A DNA stretch of 64,000 nt from Alistipes sp. (GTDB lineage: Bacteria > Bacteroidota > Bacteroidia > Bacteroidales > Rikenellaceae): positions 19,442 through 83,441 of the forward strand of contig JAFZFP010000003.1 in assembly GCA_017555905.1 (NCBI GenBank), written 5' to 3'. Positions 18,202 to 27,331 of the stretch are shown here, piece after piece. The notes beneath the pieces were generated by a model. The model did no database searches. It saw nothing but the letters and a program-made list of their open reading frames with translations, and was not told where the DNA came from. Made by a program: the position numbers and the translations under genes. Numbering within the stretch: the first letter of the stretch is position 1; every line of letters begins with the position of its first letter.

Positions 18202-18225
18202 GTATACCTACGCGATATATAAAAC

Positions 18226-18254
18226 AAAAAAAAGGGCTGTTGAGCCCTTTTTTT
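18226..18254. terminator. Bidirectional terminator between convergent genes
   Basis: Stem GGGCT/AGCCC (18234-18238 with 18243-18247) flanked by an A-run on the left and a T-run on the right, extending the stem by A-T pairs. It serves the phosphoesterase gene (plus) and the BACON lipoprotein gene (minus). Confidence 0.9.
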
Positions 18255-18272
18255 GTCTGAGTATATGAGGTG

Positions 18273-19184
18273 TTACTCTGTTCTGAAGTCCTCGATGGTC
18301 ACGCTACCCTCGTAAGTTCCAGTGATGCGATTGCCCAAATCGTCCTTGACGTCGAATGTAGCGCGGAACTTATCGCTATTCTCGATAGCCTCAATATTGA
18401 ATACGCCACCAGCGATAGGTGCCAAAGCCTCCGCCTGAGTCTGGGTAGTTGTCTGAGTGTACCACGAACCAGCATTGTAGAGGCCGTCAAAGTCTTCGAT
18501 TACGTGGCCAATCATCAACGTACCGACGCTCCACTTGTCGTCAGAGCCCACGAACTTGCCCGTAGGAACTACCAACTCCTCGGTTGTAGCACCCGCCTGA
18601 GACTCATACAATACCTCAAGCCAAATCATCTGGCGATTAATAACATCCATAAAGTAGAACTGCCAAATATAGATGCCTGTGCCATTGTCGTCGCCATAGC
18701 AATCTGCAAAGACGTAGGTGTCCTCGTTGAGATCCATCACCACGTCGTTGGTAAGGGTAGAGAGAGGATCGTTATTTACGATAACTGCACCAGCCTGGCT
18801 AATCTTCACCTCTGCCGAAGCCTCGCCATAGGAGAGTTCTACTGTTGCTGAGCGTGGGGCCTCCGAAGTGTTCTCGGCGATGACGAATACCATAGTATTC
18901 TCCTCGGTAACACCCTCCTTTAGGCTCACCCAGTTATCCTCGATGTTTGCCTCTACAGAGAGACCCTCTTTAGGGTTCTCAATAGCATAAGTTACGGTGT
19001 ACTCCTCACCCTCGGCAATGGCGATAAAACTCTTTGCCGATGTGATGGTAAGCACCGGAGCAGGACCCTCCTGCTCGGTGCCTCCGTTATTATCGCCTGT
19101 TCCTGGCGTTGGTGTAGGAGTCTCTGGCGAACAAGCGACAGTGACCATTAGCACCAACGAAAATAGATACTTAAGACTCTTCAT
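18273..19184 (-). CDS. BACON-domain lipoprotein (one BACON domain)
   Basis: 303 residues. Lipoprotein signal with Cys in VACSPE (about residue 18), a Pro/Thr/Gly/Asn linker, then one BACON domain (about 45-132, with WVSLKEGVTEENT and ending in VKISQAGA). The C-terminal domain of about 160 residues ends with FDVKDDLGNRITGTYEG, which matches the end of the larger neighbour (LDLKDDQGNKITGEC), so the two genes are paralogues. BACON domains are beta-sandwich modules, often in surface proteins that bind carbohydrate or mucin; here no catalytic domain is visible. It lies 5 nt after the neighbouring gene, so they form one transcript. Confidence 0.85.
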   Translation of the reverse strand: MKSLKYLFSLVLMVTVACSPETPTPTPGTGDNNGGTEQEGPAPVLTITSAKSFIAIAEGEEYTVTYAIENPKEGLSVEANIEDNWVSLKEGVTEENTMVFVIAENTSEAPRSATVELSYGEASAEVKISQAGAVIVNNDPLSTLTNDVVMDLNEDTYVFADCYGDDNGTGIYIWQFYFMDVINRQMIWLEVLYESQAGATTEELVVPTGKFVGSDDKWSVGTLMIGHVIEDFDGLYNAGSWYTQTTTQTQAEALAPIAGGVFNIEAIENSDKFRATFDVKDDLGNRITGTYEGSVTIEDFRTE

Positions 19185-19189
19185 AGCGC

Positions 19190-20914
19190 TTACTTACGTG
19201 CTGGTTTAGCCTCTGTGCGTACTACACAACTTGCAGCAGACTGCTGGTACACGTTGTGTGTATATGTTGCAGTACACTCACCAGTGATCTTGTTGCCCTG
19301 GTCGTCCTTAAGATCCAAGACTGCAGTGACAGTGCCATTGTTATTCTTGGTAAATGTAACCTTACCCTCGCGGATAGTAGCATAAGCCTCATCCGTATAG
19401 TACCAAGACCACATATTGTCGTTGTAAGAGTTGAGGAAGCCAGGAAGAATAATCTTATCGAGGGTAATATCCTCAGATACTACGAACTCGCCCTGAGGAA
19501 CAAGCTCGTTGTATGGCAAGAAGAGATCCAACTGAAGGCTGTGGTACTCGTCGCTGTTGTCTCTAACGTAGATAGTCCAGTAGTTGCGGCCCAATACGTA
19601 GTAGTCGAGGCTACACTCGCCACGGAGCGATGGGTTCTCGAATGGGATGTGGAGGTCGCCAGTAAGGGTAGATGCTACGTAGCCATTGCCCTTGAACAAC
19701 TTAGTGTTGTCTACCTCGATATCGTTTGATGAGAATACATACAACTTACCATCCTTACCCTTGAGAGTACAGTAGATAGTGCCATTCTCAACGGTTACAG
19801 AACCATCAGAGAAGAATGTCTCAACGCCTGCACCTGTAGCATCATACAAAGATGAGTATGTTGCTCCAATAGTTCCAGCCTCGCCAGAGTCCTCGCTATC
19901 GAAGAGGTAGAGACCATCAGGAACGCGGAATGATGCGTTGTAGTTCTCCGCTGGAGTTGAAGAGTAGAGGTCGAGGTAGAGGTATATGTTGCCTGCGTAG
20001 ACGTGATTCTCGCCAGTGACGATGTCTACGCAGTTCTCCATAGTAGACAAAACTACGCAGTAGTTGTAGTCGTTCTCTGTAGCACCATACATATTGCCGA
20101 AGTAGTTACCCGACATATATGGAAGGTTTACTGCCTCTGATGGGTCTGGGATTGGATCTGGCTCAGATCCAGCGTGTGCAGCCTGGTTGATAACGACCTC
20201 GGCTGTAACCTCGCCGTAAGTGAGGATAACCTTGCCAGTACGTGGCTCAGTAGCGGTGTTTGGCTTAACGGTGTAAGAGAAGTCGCCCTCACCAGCGTAG
20301 TAGTCGTTCTCAATCCAATCAGCAGTGCTGTATGACTCGATGAAGTAGACACCCACCTTAGGGTTCTCAATCTCGTAGTAGATCTTGCAAGGACCACCTT
20401 CAGCAGAGAACTCCATAGGGTTTGCCGACTTGATGATGATAGCGTAGTCGATCTCAGGCTTTGGATCCTCTGTTGGCTCAGCAGCAGCCTGGTTGATAAC
20501 GATCTCGTAGTCGCGGTCGTAGGTAACTACGATAGTTGCGCTACGTGACTCCTCGACCTCGTTCTTAGCAACGATGAAGTAGAGAGTGTTCTCCTCCTTA
20601 GTTGCCTCGCTATCCTCCAAAATCCACTCGGCCTCGGTGGCAGCAGTTACTATGAGGGTCTCATCAGGGTTGGTGATGGCATACTTGATTACGCAAGCGC
20701 CACCCTCGGCAGTGAACTCCATAGGGTTCTCGGTAACAATCTGGAACTCAATGGTTGGATTCTCGGTGTTACCACCGTTCTCATTACCATTGTTTTCGCC
20801 GTTGTCATCGCCTGGTGTCTGCTCATTGCCAGGATTCTCCACAGGAGCCTCCTCGCAAGAAGAGAAGGTGAATGCGAATGCACAAAGTGCAAAGCAAAGC
20901 AATAGTTTTTTCAT
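19190..20914 (-). CDS. BACON-domain lipoprotein (two BACON domains)
   Basis: 574 residues. Lipoprotein signal (FTFSSCEEA, Cys near residue 20) and an acidic Asn/Gly/Glu linker, then two BACON domains (about 55-145 and 155-248), each opening with a NPMEF(T/S)AEGG pattern and ending VINQAA. The remaining 320 residues form a beta-rich region with two similar halves; both halves contain a VTVENGTIYCTLKGKDG- or VTFTKNNNGTVTAVLD-type strand pair, so an internal duplication is likely. The C-terminus matches the paralogue downstream. A probable surface lipoprotein; ligand unknown. It has a good promoter of its own. Confidence 0.85.
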   Translation of the reverse strand: MKKLLLCFALCAFAFTFSSCEEAPVENPGNEQTPGDDNGENNGNENGGNTENPTIEFQIVTENPMEFTAEGGACVIKYAITNPDETLIVTAATEAEWILEDSEATKEENTLYFIVAKNEVEESRSATIVVTYDRDYEIVINQAAAEPTEDPKPEIDYAIIIKSANPMEFSAEGGPCKIYYEIENPKVGVYFIESYSTADWIENDYYAGEGDFSYTVKPNTATEPRTGKVILTYGEVTAEVVINQAAHAGSEPDPIPDPSEAVNLPYMSGNYFGNMYGATENDYNYCVVLSTMENCVDIVTGENHVYAGNIYLYLDLYSSTPAENYNASFRVPDGLYLFDSEDSGEAGTIGATYSSLYDATGAGVETFFSDGSVTVENGTIYCTLKGKDGKLYVFSSNDIEVDNTKLFKGNGYVASTLTGDLHIPFENPSLRGECSLDYYVLGRNYWTIYVRDNSDEYHSLQLDLFLPYNELVPQGEFVVSEDITLDKIILPGFLNSYNDNMWSWYYTDEAYATIREGKVTFTKNNNGTVTAVLDLKDDQGNKITGECTATYTHNVYQQSAASCVVRTEAKPARK

Positions 20915-20966
20915 TGTAAATTGTATTTTTTAAGTTTTTATTGTTTGAATCGAATAATTCCTACCA

Positions 20967-20997
20967 CAAAGGTAGGAAAATATAACGATTCTGCAAA
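20967..20997 (-). promoter_or_regulatory. Promoter for the BACON lipoprotein pair
   Basis: On the minus strand TTTG (20994-20997) and TACCTTTG (20967-20974) are separated by 19 nt, an excellent match to the Bacteroidetes promoter. The predicted start is about 45 nt upstream of the ATG at 20914. Confidence 0.8.
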
Positions 20998-21003
20998 TTA
21001 TTG

Positions 21004-21729
21004 TTAGCGAATTAACGATACACTCTTCGAGACAGAGAGTGTGGCTATAGATATACGACAGTCGGGTACAGCCTCTTTTATTGCGGCTATGCAGGAACTT
21101 ATCGTAGCACCCGTGGTTAGAACGTCATCGACCACAAGGATATGTTTCGATTTAAGGCGTTCGGGGTAGCGTACGCCAAAGAGGTGTTCGGTGTTTAGCC
21201 ACCTATCGTGCGACTTTTTACGTGCTTGTGCAGGGTTGTTCCTCAGACGACGTACCGAGCGGTCATCTACGGATTTCCCCAACTGCTTGGCGATACCTTC
21301 GGCCAAATAGGTCGATTGGTTGTAGCCACGGCCTAAAATCTTTATCGGATGGAGAGGAACTGGAAGGATTATGTCGATGTCATCGTAGAGGCCCGAGGCC
21401 TTGAGTTCAGCACCATACCATAGCCCAAGGTTGTACGCATACAACCATTTGCCACCATATTTGAAACTGTGGATGCTCTTTTGCCAGGGCGACTGGTGGT
21501 TGAAGAATAGGAAAGAGGAACCCTCGACAATGGGAACGATGCCGTCGAAGCGACTCTTCACGGGGTTGTCACTCCTTGTCCAGTAGTTGGTTAGTGGGGC
21601 TTCGTAGCGACAGTAGGGGCATATATTGTACACAGAGGGTGCGACGTGGCGACCACAGATGATGCAACACGACGGGAAGAGGGTGGAGACTATGTCTCGG
21701 ACTATGTTACCAACAATCGACATCGACAT
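21004..21729 (-). CDS. comF: ComF family phosphoribosyltransferase-like protein
   Basis: 241 residues. An N-terminal zinc-ribbon-like part (cysteines at about 22, 25, 37, 40) and a type I phosphoribosyltransferase fold with the PRPP loop ILVVDDVLTTGATI near residue 200. ComF proteins are linked to DNA uptake and recombination, with PriA as a frequent partner in other bacteria. Here the gene overlaps the priA 3' end by 23 nt and is translated in another frame, a close coupling that supports a shared DNA-processing role. Confidence 0.9.
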   Translation of the reverse strand: MSMSIVGNIVRDIVSTLFPSCCIICGRHVAPSVYNICPYCRYEAPLTNYWTRSDNPVKSRFDGIVPIVEGSSFLFFNHQSPWQKSIHSFKYGGKWLYAYNLGLWYGAELKASGLYDDIDIILPVPLHPIKILGRGYNQSTYLAEGIAKQLGKSVDDRSVRRLRNNPAQARKKSHDRWLNTEHLFGVRYPERLKSKHILVVDDVLTTGATISSCIAAIKEAVPDCRISIATLSVSKSVSLIR

Positions 21730-23959
21730 CTATCTTTATACCCTTATACTCCTTTTTCGAGTCGTAGTTATCGAGTGCCTGACGCAGTAGTGTGCGGGCC
21801 CTCTGCATCGAGGCGCCAGCCTCAATCTTGAGAAGTATCTCGGCACGATGCTCACCACGTAGCATCTCCAACGACGAAGATACGGGGCCCATAATGCGTG
21901 TGCCAAACTTCTTGCGCAGGATGTCGGCAAGGGCGTGGGCAGCACGGTGTAGGGTATTGTAGTCGGTGTGGCGTATAAGTATGCGTGTGAGGTGAGAGTA
22001 TGGTGGGTAGCCAAAGGCCTTACGTTCGTTGAGTTCGGTGAGGGCCATAGCGCGGTAGTCGCCCGATGCAACCTGCTGTATAACAGGGTGCTTGGGTTGC
22101 GAGGTCTGTATTATCACACGACCACGGTCGTTACGACGGCCAGCACGTCCAGCAACCTGCATCATAAGTTGAAAGGCTCGCTCCGAGGCCCTGAAGTCGG
22201 GGGTGGAGAGGAGGTTGTCGGCATTGAGGATTCCGACGGTGCTGACCCCTCCGAAGTCGAAGCCCTTGGTGACTATCTGTGTGCCGACAAGGATGTCGGC
22301 CTCGTGGTTTTCGAAGCGGTGAACTATGCGCTTAAAGGCGCTCTCGGATGTCGATGTGTCGCCATCTAAACGCTCCACACGAGCCTCAGGGAAGAGGCGT
22401 GATATCTCCTCTGTGGCTCGCTCTGTGCCAAATCCCATAAGTGCCATATCCTGAATGTCGCAGTTGGGGCATACCGAGGGGATAGGCATCGTATAACCGC
22501 AGTAGTGGCACTCCATACGTGAGGTTGCCTTGTGGCGTGTCAGGGTGACGTTGCAGTGGGGACAGCGGGGCGAGTAGCCACACGTGCGACACTGTATGTA
22601 GGGTGAGTAACCACGACGATTCTGGAAGAGGATGGCTTGGTCGCCAGCGCTCAGTGTGCGAGCTATGTCGTTGAGTAGGTCGAGGTTGAAGTGGGTCTTG
22701 CGCTCACCACGCTTCACAGCTCGTATGGTGTCCGACACCACCACTTCGGGCAATACACCCTCGCCCCAGCGTTCCGCAAGTTCTACGTAGGCATACTTTC
22801 CCATCTGGGCATTCACGTAACTCTCCAGCGAGGGGGTTGCGCTACCCAGTACTACATTGGCGCCATAGATGCGCCCCATAATTACGGCGCAGTCGCGGGC
22901 GTTGTAGCGTGGTGCTATGTCGCTCTGCTTGTAGTTTATGTCGTGCTCCTCGTCCACGATGATAAGTCCTGTGGAGTGCATCGGTAGGAATATCGACGAA
23001 CGCACACCAACGATGAGTTCTCCTCCCGTGGAGGTTGTCAGTCGCAGGAATGTATGGCCACGTCGCAGGGCCGTAAGTTGTGAGTGGTAGGTGGTTATGT
23101 GACCCTCGAAGATCTGTTCAAGTCGCTCGACAAGTTGCGAGGTGATGACAATCTCGGGTACGAGCAACAGCACGTCACGCCCTTGGCTTAGGGCGTCGGC
23201 GATGAGGTGGATATATATTTCGGTCTTTCCCGATCCAGTGACACCGTGAAGGAGAGCCACCCGCTGTTGGCTGTGGGCCTCGTAGATTTTGTTGAGCGCC
23301 TCGCTCTGTGCCTCGGATAGTGTTGGACGCAGGAAGTGCGAGGTGGCGCTGTTGCGCTCCACTAAGCGTCGCTCCTCAAGGAGGAGGTTGCTCTTGCGAA
23401 GGGATAGGAGGTGTGTGGTCTCAATGTTTAGGAGACGGCGTGGGATGAAGCCATCCGCGCCTCCTTGCTCCTTGATAGCCAAGGCTATAGCATCGAGGAG
23501 TTCTGTACGTCGTGGGGCGCGACGACAATGTCTCTTGTTGTACTCAAGGAGTGCCTCCTCCGAGCGTAACTCCTCCGCAAGGGCTATATATCGCTCCGTT
23601 GGTGGCTCTATGCTACGCTCGTTGAGTTCCGAGAGTGAGTTTGCCGAGGGCTTCGTGAGCGAGGGCAGTGCCATACGCATCACCTCGCCCAGAGTACACA
23701 TATAGTACTCGGCAATCCACTCCCACAACCTCTGCATCGCCTCGGTGAGTAGTGGCGAGGAGTAGGGTCGTAGGAGTATAGGTTTTATGCGAGGGAAGTC
23801 GGGGCGCTGGTCGCTAATGCTCCAGACGATACCCGTATAATAACGACTGCTGCCAAATTGTACCACCACAGCATCGCCTACCTTCACTCCCAGCCCTTCA
23901 TCTAACGAGAAGGTGTACATTGGTTGCGCCAATGGTAGAACTACCTGTGCGTACAACAT
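21707..23959 (-). CDS. priA: Primosomal protein N' (replication restart helicase PriA)
   Basis: 750 residues, full length. N-terminal 3'-DNA-binding domain (about 1-105), superfamily II helicase core with Walker A GVTGSGKTEIY (about 240) and DEEH box, and a block of eight zinc-binding cysteines in CRTCGYSPRCPHC and CHYCGYTMPIPSVCPNC. Helicase motifs GTQIVTKGFDF and QVAGRAGR are intact. PriA reloads the replisome at stalled forks. The comF start codon lies inside its 3' end. Confidence 0.97.
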   Translation of the reverse strand: MLYAQVVLPLAQPMYTFSLDEGLGVKVGDAVVVQFGSSRYYTGIVWSISDQRPDFPRIKPILLRPYSSPLLTEAMQRLWEWIAEYYMCTLGEVMRMALPSLTKPSANSLSELNERSIEPPTERYIALAEELRSEEALLEYNKRHCRRAPRRTELLDAIALAIKEQGGADGFIPRRLLNIETTHLLSLRKSNLLLEERRLVERNSATSHFLRPTLSEAQSEALNKIYEAHSQQRVALLHGVTGSGKTEIYIHLIADALSQGRDVLLLVPEIVITSQLVERLEQIFEGHITTYHSQLTALRRGHTFLRLTTSTGGELIVGVRSSIFLPMHSTGLIIVDEEHDINYKQSDIAPRYNARDCAVIMGRIYGANVVLGSATPSLESYVNAQMGKYAYVELAERWGEGVLPEVVVSDTIRAVKRGERKTHFNLDLLNDIARTLSAGDQAILFQNRRGYSPYIQCRTCGYSPRCPHCNVTLTRHKATSRMECHYCGYTMPIPSVCPNCDIQDMALMGFGTERATEEISRLFPEARVERLDGDTSTSESAFKRIVHRFENHEADILVGTQIVTKGFDFGGVSTVGILNADNLLSTPDFRASERAFQLMMQVAGRAGRRNDRGRVIIQTSQPKHPVIQQVASGDYRAMALTELNERKAFGYPPYSHLTRILIRHTDYNTLHRAAHALADILRKKFGTRIMGPVSSSLEMLRGEHRAEILLKIEAGASMQRARTLLRQALDNYDSKKEYKGIKIDVDVDCW

Positions 23960-23994
23960 CGCAGCAGTCGTTTAATATGTGATAATATGCTCTA

Positions 23995-24972
23995 TTAGAG
24001 CTTGTTCAAGGCATCGAAGCCCTGACCGTAAACACCCATTACTGAGCCTACGGTGATGAATGCGCTTGAGTCCTCCTCGCGCACAAACTTCAGAATCATC
24101 GAGGTATCGCGCTTACGGCAAACGACCATCACAGCCTTAGATGGGGTCTTAGAGTACCAACCCATAGCGTCGATGAGTGTTGCACCACGCTGAGCCTTGG
24201 TATTGATCATATCAGCCATCTTCTCGTAATCCTTGCAGAAGATCATAATCTGATTAGACTGCTGGTTACCTGACTGTACGAAGTCTACGGTGTAGCCGAT
24301 AACAGCAATCATAATGAAACCGTAAACCATACGTGCGAAGGCCTCAGGAGCCAATGGCGAGATGTTGGTCATCTCGATAAGGCCTGCATCTGTAGCCATA
24401 CTAACTGTAGTGTGGAGGAATACAGATGAGATGAGGATACCGCAGTCGGTCATAAGCAATACCTTACCGTAACTTACTGTGCGGAACTTATTGATAATCA
24501 TCGCAACGATATCTGTACCACCAGTTGAGCCACCCTGCATAAACGATACAGCGATACCCACACCGCAAGATGCAGCACCGAGGACAACCATCAACAAACG
24601 CCAAGCATCAACACCCTTGAATACATTGACTACCAATGCTGGGTCGAGGAACTCAACGAGGTTGAACATCACCGACATCATCAAGATACAGTACAAGGTC
24701 TTGATACCGAACTTCCAACCCACGATCATCACACCGAGGATGAGCAAGATGCAGTTGATGATGAAGATCAAGTTACCGATGGTGAAGAAACCTGCCGAGA
24801 GTGAAACAGGGAGGATAGCGTTGATGAGTGTTGCCAAACCTGCAGCACCACCACCCATACCACCAGCAGGAAGTACGCACATCTGCCAGCCGAAGGCGTA
24901 GCAGAACATACCGAAGGTCATAAGGAGATACTCCTTAATGCCGACCATAATGTCACGAGACGATAGTTTCAT
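23995..24972 (-). CDS. YitT family membrane protein
   Basis: 325 residues. Five to six TM helices in the first 220 residues (GGMGGGAAGLATLINAI and SFMQGGSTGGTDIVAMI are the conserved glycine-rich segments of YitT proteins). A cytoplasmic DUF2179-type domain follows at about 235-325 (ATLIDAMGWYSKTPSKAVM, AFITVGSVMGVYGQGFD). The molecular function of the family is not established; transport or sensing is suspected. It has its own promoter and no close partner. Confidence 0.88.
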   Translation of the reverse strand: MKLSSRDIMVGIKEYLLMTFGMFCYAFGWQMCVLPAGGMGGGAAGLATLINAILPVSLSAGFFTIGNLIFIINCILLILGVMIVGWKFGIKTLYCILMMSVMFNLVEFLDPALVVNVFKGVDAWRLLMVVLGAASCGVGIAVSFMQGGSTGGTDIVAMIINKFRTVSYGKVLLMTDCGILISSVFLHTTVSMATDAGLIEMTNISPLAPEAFARMVYGFIMIAVIGYTVDFVQSGNQQSNQIMIFCKDYEKMADMINTKAQRGATLIDAMGWYSKTPSKAVMVVCRKRDTSMILKFVREEDSSAFITVGSVMGVYGQGFDALNKL

Positions 24973-25051
24973 AACTCTATCAATTCAGTTTTTAAAAGTT
25001 TAGGCTAATTTACGATTGTAAAATATAAATTTTACGTTTCAATTTTCGGGA

Positions 25052-25084
25052 CAAATGTACAAACTTTAGTACGAAAACTGCAAA
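25052..25084 (-). promoter_or_regulatory. Promoter for the YitT family gene
   Basis: Minus-strand TTTG (25081-25084), a 21-nt spacer and TACATTTG (25052-25059) fit the Bacteroidetes -33/-7 consensus. The leader is about 70 nt. Confidence 0.75.
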
Positions 25085-25108
25085 AAAACGCAAATATTTT
25101 AAACAGAA

Positions 25109-25143
25109 GTGTGCAAATGGCTAAGTTTTAACCACTTGCACAC
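25109..25143 (-). terminator. Hairpin after the GH92-GH92-GH97 genes
   Basis: A 12-position stem with one mismatch (25109-25120 with 25132-25143) immediately follows the stop codon of the first GH92 gene. The T-tract is weak. Confidence 0.6.
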
Positions 25144-25152
25144 ACCCTATTT

Positions 25153-27330
25153 TTAATACCAAGCCCTCTTTTCTGAGCCCATCACGAATTTCAACTCGCC
25201 ACCGCTCACAATTTCGTCGTGGGTGATGTAGTTGCGCTCCAAAGGCTCGCCATTGAGTTCTACGCTCTGAACGTAGCGTCTTTCTGGGGTGTAGCCCTCA
25301 CGGATAATAGTGAAGATGCCACCCTCAACATCCATCTCGGCACGATCCATCAAAGGCACGCCAAGCACATATTTGCCCGCCGCAGGCTCTACTGGGTAGA
25401 AGCCCAAAGTGGTCATCACGTACCACGCCGACATCTGGCCGACATCCTCGTTTCCTGAGAGACCGTCTGGCTCGGTAGAGTACATAATATCGCAAATCTC
25501 GTAGATGAGGTCGGCAGCCTTCCAAGGCTCACCCAACATAGTGTAGAAATAGACGATGTGGTGGCTTGGCTCGTTGCCGTGAACATACTGGCCAATGAGG
25601 CCTGAGATATCTGGCGTAACATCCTCACCCTCCATCTTGGTATCTGCGGTGAAGAGGCCGTCGAGACGCTCGATAGTCTGCTCCACACCACCGAAGCACT
25701 CAACCAAGAGGTCGAGGTCCTGAGGGACTAACCACGTGTACTGCCAAGCATTACCCTCGCAGTACTCGTTTGAGATACGAGATGCGTTGTATGGATTGAA
25801 ATCCTCGCGCCACTCACCTGTAGAGGACTTGCCACGCACGAAGCCTGTAGAGTGGTCGAAGTAGTTGAGCCAAGAGTGGCTACGGTTTTCGAGGTATGCC
25901 TCCTCCTCGCTCTTGCCGAGTTTGCGTGCTACCTCCACTGCCGCAGCATCGGCAATGGCGAACTCCATATCGTGTGCGATAGACTCGCCTTGAAGGTCGT
26001 TGGGCATATAGCCGTAGGCCTTGCGGTAGCGGCCTCCGCGGATGTCGTGCATACAAGAGTTGTAGATAGCCTCCCAAGCCTCCTCGGGGTCGATGCCCTC
26101 GATACCCTTAGCCACAGCGTCTGCTACGGCGATGATACCTGGTGAGCCAACCATACAGCCAGTCTCGCAAGCCCACAAGTGCCAGATAGGCAAGAACGAC
26201 TGCTTCTTGTAGATGTCAATCATTGTATTCACGATGTCGTCCATAAGTTCTGGGTGGGTGATGGTCATAAGTGGCAACTTAGCACGATAGGTATCCCACA
26301 ACGAGAAGGTGGTGTAGGTGTCGAAACCAGGATTGTCGTAAACCTCATTGTCCGCACCACGATACTTGCCATCTACATCCGAAAGGAGTGATGGGGCAAC
26401 GTACATGTGGTATATACCAGTATAGAAAATCTCCAACTGCTCCTCTGAAGCGCCGTAGATACGAATCTTATTCAACTCCTTGGCCCACTTAGCCTTAGTC
26501 TCCTTGCGCACCTCGTCGAAACTCTTGTTCGCAACCTCCGTTTCGAAGTTAAGTTTAGCGCCCTCCACGCTTACGGTAGAGATAGCCACCTTGACACCAA
26601 TCTGCTCCTGCTCCTCGGTTTTGAAGTGGATGCGGTAGTAGAAGTTGTTTTCGTCGATAGGCTCGAACTTGTCGAAAGGCTTCGAGAACTCCACAACGAA
26701 GAACACCTTCTGAGCATTTGCCCAACCGTAGGTGTGGCGATGACCCACAACACGACGGTCGCCCTCAGCCTCAGCATAGAGATCTTCGGGACGGTCCCAG
26801 CAACCTCCGTGTACGAGGTCGAGGATGATAGCCGCCTCGTCGCTTGCAGGGAAGGTGTAGCGGTGGAGACCACCACGCTCTGTGGCAGTCATCTCGGCAG
26901 TGATGTTGTAGCGAGTCAAAGGCACCGAGTAGTAGCCTGGCTCGACAATCTCTTGTGTGCGGTCAGCCTCCGACCAGAAACCTGTGGTGTAGTCGCCGAG
27001 ACGTCCACGACTATACTCCACCTCGCCCGTAACAGGCATAAGGGTAACGTCGAAGAGGTCGCCACAACCCGTTCCTGAGAGGTGGGTGTGCGAGAAGCCG
27101 ATAACGCTATTCTCTGAGTCGTGGTAGCCCGAACACCAGTCCCACTCCTGAGTGATGCTTGTAGGACCCACCTGTGTCATACCAAAGGGGGCGTTAGCAC
27201 CTACGAAGACGTGGCCGTGGCCTCCCGAACCAATCTTTGGGTTTACGTAGTCGATGCCCACTGGTTTTGAGCAACAACCGACCGTTGCTACTGCAAGAGC
27301 AACAACGAAGAGTAATTTAGTGATTCTCAT
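25153..27330 (-). CDS. GH92 alpha-mannosidase, lipoprotein
   Basis: 725 residues. Lipoprotein signal (VATVGCCSKP, Cys about residue 19-20). N-terminal beta-sandwich domain (YVNPKIGSGGHGHVFVGANAPFGM is diagnostic for GH92) followed by an alpha/alpha-barrel. The proposed acid Glu lies in NEYCEGNAWQY, the base Asp in GNEDVGQMSAWYV, and a HGNEPSHHIVYFY segment forms the +1 side. GH92 enzymes are calcium-dependent inverting exo-alpha-mannosidases. The HGNEPSHH segment is, as far as I recall, linked to alpha-1,2 activity; that is an inference. The gene is separated by only one base from the second GH92 gene. Confidence 0.93.
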   Translation of the reverse strand: MRITKLLFVVALAVATVGCCSKPVGIDYVNPKIGSGGHGHVFVGANAPFGMTQVGPTSITQEWDWCSGYHDSENSVIGFSHTHLSGTGCGDLFDVTLMPVTGEVEYSRGRLGDYTTGFWSEADRTQEIVEPGYYSVPLTRYNITAEMTATERGGLHRYTFPASDEAAIILDLVHGGCWDRPEDLYAEAEGDRRVVGHRHTYGWANAQKVFFVVEFSKPFDKFEPIDENNFYYRIHFKTEEQEQIGVKVAISTVSVEGAKLNFETEVANKSFDEVRKETKAKWAKELNKIRIYGASEEQLEIFYTGIYHMYVAPSLLSDVDGKYRGADNEVYDNPGFDTYTTFSLWDTYRAKLPLMTITHPELMDDIVNTMIDIYKKQSFLPIWHLWACETGCMVGSPGIIAVADAVAKGIEGIDPEEAWEAIYNSCMHDIRGGRYRKAYGYMPNDLQGESIAHDMEFAIADAAAVEVARKLGKSEEEAYLENRSHSWLNYFDHSTGFVRGKSSTGEWREDFNPYNASRISNEYCEGNAWQYTWLVPQDLDLLVECFGGVEQTIERLDGLFTADTKMEGEDVTPDISGLIGQYVHGNEPSHHIVYFYTMLGEPWKAADLIYEICDIMYSTEPDGLSGNEDVGQMSAWYVMTTLGFYPVEPAAGKYVLGVPLMDRAEMDVEGGIFTIIREGYTPERRYVQSVELNGEPLERNYITHDEIVSGGELKFVMGSEKRAWY

Positions 27331-27331
27331 A

